A DNA stretch of 64,000 nt, from positions 1-64,000 of the forward strand of contig CP103026.1 of the NCBI GenBank assembly GCA_024752435.1. Direction: 5' to 3'. Source of the DNA: Allantophomopsis cytisporea (taxonomy: Eukaryota; Ascomycota; Leotiomycetes; Phacidiales; Phacidiaceae). The position numbers were made by a program, and so were the translations under genes. This document shows positions 58,017 through 64,000 of this stretch, one piece after another; position 1 is the stretch's first letter, and every line of letters begins with the position of its first letter. The notes beneath the pieces were generated by a model. That model was not told the origin of the DNA. It did not search any database and saw nothing but the letters and a program-made list of their open reading frames with translations.

Positions 58017-58751
58017 ATGCGCTTCTCTGTAGTTGCCGTCATTGTCTTGACGAATATCGCAACTGCAGCACCAGTCACCGATCAAGCTACTACTGTTATG
58101 CTTCCTCCATCTGATTATCCTATCACCGCTCTCTATCGCCGTGACCACCGCGCCAGTCGCTCTACATCTTCAATCCCGTCAACAACGTCAACAACATCTA
58201 GCGCACCATTAGCCTCCACTAATATGCCTGCTCCATCCGACTATCCTAGCACCGCTCTCTATGGCCACAACATTCACCGTGCCAACCACTCTGCACTAGC
58301 GATGACTTACAATACGATATTGGCCGGATACGCTGCCACAGTCGCTGCTTCTTGCAACTTCGCTCATGATCTCAGTGAGGGCGGTGGTGGATATGGGCAG
58401 AACATCGCTGCCTACGGATCGAGTGATCCCACTGGCTTTACCAACGAGCTCATGCTTGAGGTCGCTATATCTTACCAGTGGTACCTACCCGAGCTCCCCT
58501 ACTTTCTTCCATCGTATTATGGCGAGGCTACTCCAGATCTGAGCAACTTCGAGGCATGGGGGCACTTCTCTCAACTTGTCTGGTACAGCTCAACTCTTGT
58601 TGGATGCGCTACTCAGTTCTGCCCTGATGGTACAATTTTCGATGGTTTTGAGAGTTATTTCACTGTCTGCAACTATGCGTACGCTGGCAATGTTGCGGGG
58701 CTCTATGGTGCCAACGTTTTGATGCCACTCGGGGAACCTGACTATCCATAA
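58017..58751 (+). CDS. Secreted CAP-domain (SCP/PR-1-like) protein
   Basis: Single exon, 244 aa. The signal peptide (MRFSVVAVIVLTNIATAAP) leads to a Ser/Thr-rich linker with two DYPxTALY repeats, then a CAP domain: HNIHRANHSAL, a FAHD histidine, GGGGYGQNIAAYG, WGHFSQLVWYSS and YFTVCNYAYAGNV. These correspond to the CAP1 and CAP2 signatures and the putative metal-binding cavity. Known fungal CAP proteins are secreted, bind sterols or lipids (Pry proteins of yeast) and some act in virulence or in protection from host lipids. The canonical GHFTQVVW is GHFSQLVW here. The 5' leader is AC- and CAA-rich, as in many highly expressed fungal genes. Confidence 0.9.
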   Translation: MRFSVVAVIVLTNIATAAPVTDQATTVMLPPSDYPITALYRRDHRASRSTSSIPSTTSTTSSAPLASTNMPAPSDYPSTALYGHNIHRANHSALAMTYNTILAGYAATVAASCNFAHDLSEGGGGYGQNIAAYGSSDPTGFTNELMLEVAISYQWYLPELPYFLPSYYGEATPDLSNFEAWGHFSQLVWYSSTLVGCATQFCPDGTIFDGFESYFTVCNYAYAGNVAGLYGANVLMPLGEPDYP

Positions 58752-59352
58752 GATATCTTCGAAACCGACTATTTATTTCTTTCCCTCTATTCCACGCGCT
58801 TCCCTTTTCTCCAGGCTGGTTAGCAGATAGGATGTTTATGCTCTATTCGTTCAGTATATTGATAGTTACCTAATACAGTTACCTTTATCTTGATGATCTT
58901 CGGTGTTGTCGCGTGCTTCAATACCAGTCAGCCGTTGATTACTTCTACTGTAGAACCCTACCCATCTATCCTGTCAGTGTATTTAACAGCTGAAGGCTAG
59001 GCTATGCTTTGTCATTTTCCCAGCAGCAAAGAACTCACACTTACACCTCCTATCCACTCAGCACCCTACCATTGCCAGCCCAAATATTGACAGTAGGCCA
59101 AATGCTATCATATGTATCTCAGCATATCATGATCGAAAGTTCATAGGGTAACATAATGAGTTGGATTTTAACAGTAAATACAGAAATATTAGAACATAGC
59201 GCAAGTCAAACTGACATTTCATAGCCGATCTCGAATACAACCCTTGAGAATTCACTTCGTGCCAGCTCTAAACTCCACACGATCTGTTTTTCATTTCATA
59301 GTACATCAGACTTATGTTTTCCGAGTTCGAAATCTGCCCAGAATATCTCTAT
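58752..59352. other. Intergenic region between converging genes
   Basis: 600 bp between the CAP gene and the P450, both ending here. Nothing else seen. Confidence 0.5.
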
Positions 59353-61062
59353 CTATACAACAGCTTTCAACTTAATCCATAGAGGTTTCTTAGCCCAAAT
59401 AGGGAGCATCTTCGTCTGATTCCAATCCTCCAAGCCTTCGCAAGGTTCTAAGTCAAATTCAAATAACACACGCGCCATAATTAGGCGCATCTCCAAGTAA
59501 GCAAGGCTGTAAACAATCAGTATGGCTAACTACAATTGAGACTAAAATCAAGATTAGAATTGTATATTTACTTTTTTCCAAGGCAATTTCGTGGACCATA
59601 ACTGAATACTTGCATCGCAGAGAGGTTGTCTGCTTCGAATTCTGGATCATTCAACCATCTTTCGGGAACGAAATCTGTTGGTCGGGTCCAGTTGTGAGGA
59701 GACATGTTGATTGCCCATATACAGATACTGACGATGTTCTGTAATCATCAGCTTTGATAATGTTATACTTATTCAAATAAACTTACCCCTCCTGCAACAA
59801 AATGCCCGTCGATTTCATCTCCACCTTCTGGGACCCTGCGTGTGTGGCTATTGGGAGCAGGAGGAAACATACGTAGCGCTTCATTCAGAAATGCTACTAG
59901 ATATGGCAGCTTGTTCACAGCATCGAAAGTAATCTGTGATCTACTTCCAAAAGTAGATCGAATCTCACGTGTCAATTTTGCGTAAGACTCGGGATTTTGC
60001 GTTAGGAACCAAGTAGCGGCGCTGAGGACTGTCGCTGTGGTTTCACTTCCGGCTATAATCAGAATTGAAGAATTGTCGGTTAGCTCTTTGTCTGAAATAT
60101 TACTCTCAGGTTTACACAGGTTAGATATGAAGTCTGCCCGGTCCAATTGGCTCTCTTTTCTATGCATAGCCTTTTCCCTCGTCATTTTTGAGTGAGCCTG
60201 TGAGTTTTTGGACAGCTTTTTAAAAAGACCTGTAGGGACAAGTTTCGTCAAAATGGGGTAGTAGGCCATGGCTTGCCCAATAATCATGAAATGGACACTG
60301 TCGAATACCATTTTCACCCAAGGATGATATGAAGATGTCTCAAGACATCCGAAGGGCTCTCCAAAGGCAAGATCTCCAATAACATCGAAGGTGAAATACT
60401 GCAGGGATCAGTTGTTGCTATCTGCGTAGGGGATTTTGGAACATTACATTATACCAAGATGTCATCTCGGCCGGCTCACCCTGCTTGGAGATGTTTTGTA
60501 GGCGCGAGATTAACAGGTCGGCATAGCTTTGTACAATGGGCTCTTGTTCTTGCAACGCAGCATCGGAGAAACCCCTAGACATAAGGCGCCTATAATGCGT
60601 ATGCTTCTCACGGTCGGCAACAAGGATACCCAAATCAGCAGCTCCTCCCTTGTACCAAGGAGTGTCTTTTGTCATCTCCGGTTTACCGCGGCGAAATCCA
60701 TAGATATCCTTCCATCCATTGCTTGATGTGAAAGCCAGCTCGTCCGGGGCAATGCGAAGCACTGTACCATACACACAGTGAAGTTTTCGGATTTCTTCAT
60801 TGAGAGTTCCATTGATCAAATGGTAAACGTACCAAAGTCTGGTCAGTGCAGCGATCTTCGGTCCAGGATAGGATGCAAGTGGATGGAAGGTGATACGGTA
60901 CACGTATTTCAAAACAATCTGCCTTATGTAAGCTAAATATCTACTGTTCATGTCGTTGGTGCGTACACTGCCAATAATCAATATTATCAAACCCCGAACA
61001 CCGATTTGTTTCAAGAGCTGCGTTCCATATTCTCGGAGTGGAGCTTGATTCAATGATGCCAT
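59353..61062 (-). CDS. Cytochrome P450, CYP65-like
   Basis: 515 aa, four exons: 61062-60448, 60398-59787, 59738-59572, 59506-59353; phases close. After a hydrophobic N-terminal segment comes YRITFHPLASYPGPKIAA, the usual entry of fungal CYP65-type enzymes. Further signatures: DREKHTHYRRLMSRGFSDAAL, TFDVIGDLAFGEPFG, helix I IIAGSETTAT, NEALRMFPP (ExxR), and the haem loop FSYGPRNCLG with the Cys ligand, then LAYLEMRLIMARVLFEFDLE across the last intron. CYP65 relatives include trichothecene C-15 hydroxylase and other secondary-metabolism oxidases, but no cluster partner lies next to it: neighbours are a CAP protein and a surface protein. Probably intact and functional. Confidence 0.92.
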
Positions 61063-61983
61063 GATGATGATGTGAGTTAGATATTCCAGTAGTAGAACGT
61101 ATAAGCACTGCTAACTATCACAAAGAAATCCATTTTACGATAGCGAGATATATTATATAAACGATTTGCAGAAGTTCGCTTCCGTTCTCCATAGATTAAT
61201 CTGCAGTCATCAAACGCATAATGTCTGATCGTTAGACTTGATTCGTGGAGCCCCGCTTCTATCATCATGAGGTTCACATCCCAATGTCTCAGTCTCGCAT
61301 TCAACATGATTTTCAACATGTGGGTTGAATGGCTAGCACATCTGTATAAGAACACGCCAATAAAAGAACGAGCATTTCAATACAACCTCGTGGGTATGCG
61401 TTAGCTCTCCCGCGAAATCGACCGAAACTATGGGTCCTAGATTAGCCTGTATTATACATATGCATAGTAACGTCGGGAAACGTTGCTATCTGCGGCACTT
61501 AACCTATTCAGGACAACTACAACTGCCGATTCTCGGCAACGTCGAGGAGAGGGTTTAGATAGAGAGCAGGAGCTTAGTCAACACCCACAGAGTACTAGAT
61601 AGAATCAACCCACTTTCTGCCCTACCTACCTAAGAAGTTTTGAGATTGGAGAGTCTGTTCTCTAATTTGTACGGATGCTTCTATATGTTTTATGTTGCAT
61701 CTGCCGTATTCGCGCTCTTAATTACAAGTACATTTCAAATGCATGCTATCTTTTCATTGAAGCGGGATTCCCAACATCAAGTAGACAGACCGATACCAAC
61801 TAGCGCTTATCTAATAGTTTTCATTGGATACTATCGATCCTAGAAAGGCTCTGGTTACATTTCTAGAATATATACAAAGCTAAAGAAGTACGCAAATCAT
61901 TGATCTGTCTTGAAACAATTGTTAAAAATACAATCAGTCAGTTCCATAGAATTTCCCTCAATGAAGTTGTATAATAATTATCC
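61063..61983. other. Intergenic region
   Basis: 920 bp upstream of the P450. Small open frames only, without supporting features. Confidence 0.45.
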
Positions 61984-62631
61984 TCAGAAAAGCAACAATA
62001 CAAGAACGCCCGCAACCAGCACGCCTCCTGCACCAATTCTTGGACTACTGGCCGCATTTGCGACAGGCCTTGTCGCAGCTGGGTTCGTTGTCATACTTCT
62101 GACTGTCTCCTCATCCGTTAGTACGAGTCCCTCCTCGCCGTTCAGTTCGGGTAGGCCGTCAGCACCAAGGTCCCCGTTGAAAAGTGTCATAGCGTTGCAC
62201 GCCATGACTGAGCTACCATCTGATGGGAAGTCATTGCCGGAGCATTCACTCAGCGTGCCGGAATAACAGCGAAGGAAGGGCGTGAAGGTGGCGTAAGCCG
62301 AGGTGTTGGGAGAGAGATAAAAGGTCACATTACTGATTGTGCCGACGGTCGTGTCGAAGGAGGTTGAGATGTCGTCGCCGATGGTGGAGAAGAGAGAGTC
62401 GGTGCTTGAATTCGACAAGGAGGTGAGGTTCAGGGTTGGAGGCACGGAAATGTACCCGTAGGCGGAGATGGGACAGCTGCGGTTGCTGGCTGTGGCGCCG
62501 CAAGTCAAGCCGGTGGAGATGCGTTGAGAGCGTCCTACGCTCGTGTGGCTGTCGCCAGATCGTGTGAAGTTGGAGCACTTCGCTGCTGTAAGCGGGAGGA
62601 GGGCAAGAAGAAGGTGGAGGGGATTGTGCAT
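61984..62631 (-). CDS. Secreted, probably GPI-anchored surface protein
   Basis: Single exon, 215 aa from the ATG giving MHNPLHLLL. The frame stays open upstream, but that start gives a clean signal peptide (MHNPLHLLLALLPLTAAK). The mature part has about seven Cys (LTCGATAS, RSCPIS, LRCYSG, SECSG, MACNAM) and many Ser/Thr and N-glycosylation sites. The C-terminus, RPVANAASSPRIGAG followed by VLVAGVLVLLLF, fits a GPI-attachment signal. No known domain recognised; likely a cell-wall or plasma-membrane protein. Confidence 0.75.
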   Translation of the reverse strand: MHNPLHLLLALLPLTAAKCSNFTRSGDSHTSVGRSQRISTGLTCGATASNRSCPISAYGYISVPPTLNLTSLSNSSTDSLFSTIGDDISTSFDTTVGTISNVTFYLSPNTSAYATFTPFLRCYSGTLSECSGNDFPSDGSSVMACNAMTLFNGDLGADGLPELNGEEGLVLTDEETVRSMTTNPAATRPVANAASSPRIGAGGVLVAGVLVLLLF

Positions 62632-64000
62632 CTTGAGTGATGATGATACGAAAAAAGCTGCTTTGTAGTCTGCGCCTTCTAAAGAAATAAGTTTGAGATG
62701 TCGCAGGAAAAGTAGACTATAGAGAAATATTGGTGAGCTGCAGAAAACAGATAGGAAGATTATCCTTTGATATATTATATAGCACAGCAGCATGATAATG
62801 AGCGGCTCTTCTCTTATACTACCATACATACGTACAACTTTACTGTGCTGTATGGGAGGTGAGATTGTTTGACGTACAGAAACACAGAGGCTATGAAAAA
62901 GATCATGACTTGACTCTTGGCAGCCCACAGATCATTCCTCATAGAAACGCCGCTGCCGTGCGTTCGATAAGACGAGTACAGAGCCTCTAATCATGCCAAC
63001 ACGAAAAAAGGGAGCAGCCCATTTTCTCCATAATCAATAGGGCCACCTGATGAACAAAATATAGGTAGCCGCTTCTTCCCGGAGTACTTAGCATTCAAGA
63101 CCTCTTCGCCTATTGACAATGGAAGATTTACATACAAGGACCAAAATCTGTGGTTGGATGTCAATTTCGGTTGTCACCGAGTGAACTAGTAGGTGCGGCA
63201 TGTATTAATGCTGTATCTCGAGTAAGCTTTTAGGCTTGTGGGGCCTCATCCACCTTGGCAATTGTGGCGCATTTTTATTTAGACGAAAAGTCAAGTATAT
63301 GACGTCGAACACATACATAATATCGTATATCGTATCCAAGTGGAATTCGAACTCCACAAACCCAGTTCAGGAGTTACTTGGCTGTCAACGCCACACTAGG
63401 TACCTTGCCGTGCTTGCTTTATTTTAAACCACGTGCCACTACCAAATTCCACCTCAAAGTACTTAACTGCTCCGATCGCTATTCTACTGCGTAGTAACGT
63501 ACTCCATGATCCTTAATTACGAGACTGAGCATCGTAACTCCATAATCGATAATTTAACGCCGTGACCCCATCCTCGCCAAGATTATCTTCTCGCAATCTT
63601 ATCTTTCACTATCCCTCGCAGGCCTTCTTTGCCCTTATAATCATCAGGTCTGCCAGCGACTAAACTCCCCGAATTGCTTATGCTTCAGTCTTCCGACCGT
63701 TCCCTCTGCTCCCCGTAACATTTTTCCTGAATACTCGTTGTTGCTAAGCAAATTGTGGGCCTTGTCCAGTTCGCGACTTCGATGCCTAAACGCTTGGTTG
63801 CAGTGCAGTGCGAAGGATTACATTCCGCAGTTCTGACGTCCAGTCGGCCACAGTGACCGTCGCTAAAACCATAAAGCTATGAAGGCAATTAACAGTTCAT
63901 AGGGTGGTGAGATAGAGGACATCAGTTCAGTAATCGAAGTAAAAACTTTGAGTAGCATGCAACACTGCTGCGATATCGAAACATTTTGTTCGCAAAGTTG
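62632..64000. other. Gene-free end of the window
   Basis: 1.37 kb with no supported gene. It includes the promoter side of the surface-protein gene. A gene could begin just beyond the window edge. Confidence 0.45.

Overview
This is a subtelomeric window from a filamentous ascomycete (Pezizomycotina). The window opens with TAACCC repeats, the C-rich strand of a TTAGGG telomere. The genes carry short introns of about 45-65 bp with GT...AG ends and CTAAC-like branch sites. Gene content is typical of such fungi: a highly reducing polyketide synthase, P450s, Zn2Cys6 regulator, NACHT-ankyrin protein and CAP protein. I could not assign an order. No rRNA, tRNA or CRISPR was seen.

Region 1 (620-31370) looks like a polyketide gene cluster that starts only about 600 bp from the telomere repeat. 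From left to right it holds: an intact 14-exon HR-PKS (KS-AT-DH-CMeT-ER-KR-ACP, minus); a glycerol-3-phosphate acyltransferase; an iron-alcohol-dehydrogenase/maleylacetate-reductase-type enzyme (minus); a threonine-aldolase-fold PLP enzyme; a 14-TM-type MFS exporter (minus); a fused aconitase/isopropylmalate-dehydratase-type hydro-lyase; a CYP52-like P450 (minus); a PaaK-like adenylate-forming ligase; and a Zn2Cys6 regulator. I rebuilt splice junctions for the multi-exon genes. Every frame closes without stops, and several apparent breaks in the PKS turned out to be short introns. The motif CGG-N3-CCG occurs in all four intergenic regions from which the enzyme and transporter genes are read, and again upstream of the regulator. 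This suggests one regulon. I do not recognise this gene combination as a characterised pathway.

Region 2 (31371-44690) is an AT-rich accessory stretch with secreted-protein genes. It holds a Ser/Thr-rich protein with a PAN-like cysteine domain (34518-37041), a decayed second copy of that domain (39038-39340), a small secreted cysteine protein split by a frameshift (38429-38717), an intact small secreted cysteine-rich protein (41243-41620), and a broken Ser/Thr-rich surface protein gene (42386-43212). A 413-bp TA-flanked MITE with CAGTAAAACC ends lies between them. Many differences between repeat copies are C/T or G/A, which resembles RIP (repeat-induced point mutation).

Region 3 (44694-51404) has an NLR-like gene (alpha/beta hydrolase, NACHT, ankyrins) whose last repeats are nearly identical 99-bp units, and an UNC93-like MFS transporter. 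Region 4 (51405-64000) is gene-poor: a CAP/PR-1-like secreted protein, a CYP65-like P450, a GPI-anchored-type cell-surface protein, simple repeats and a long imperfect inverted repeat.
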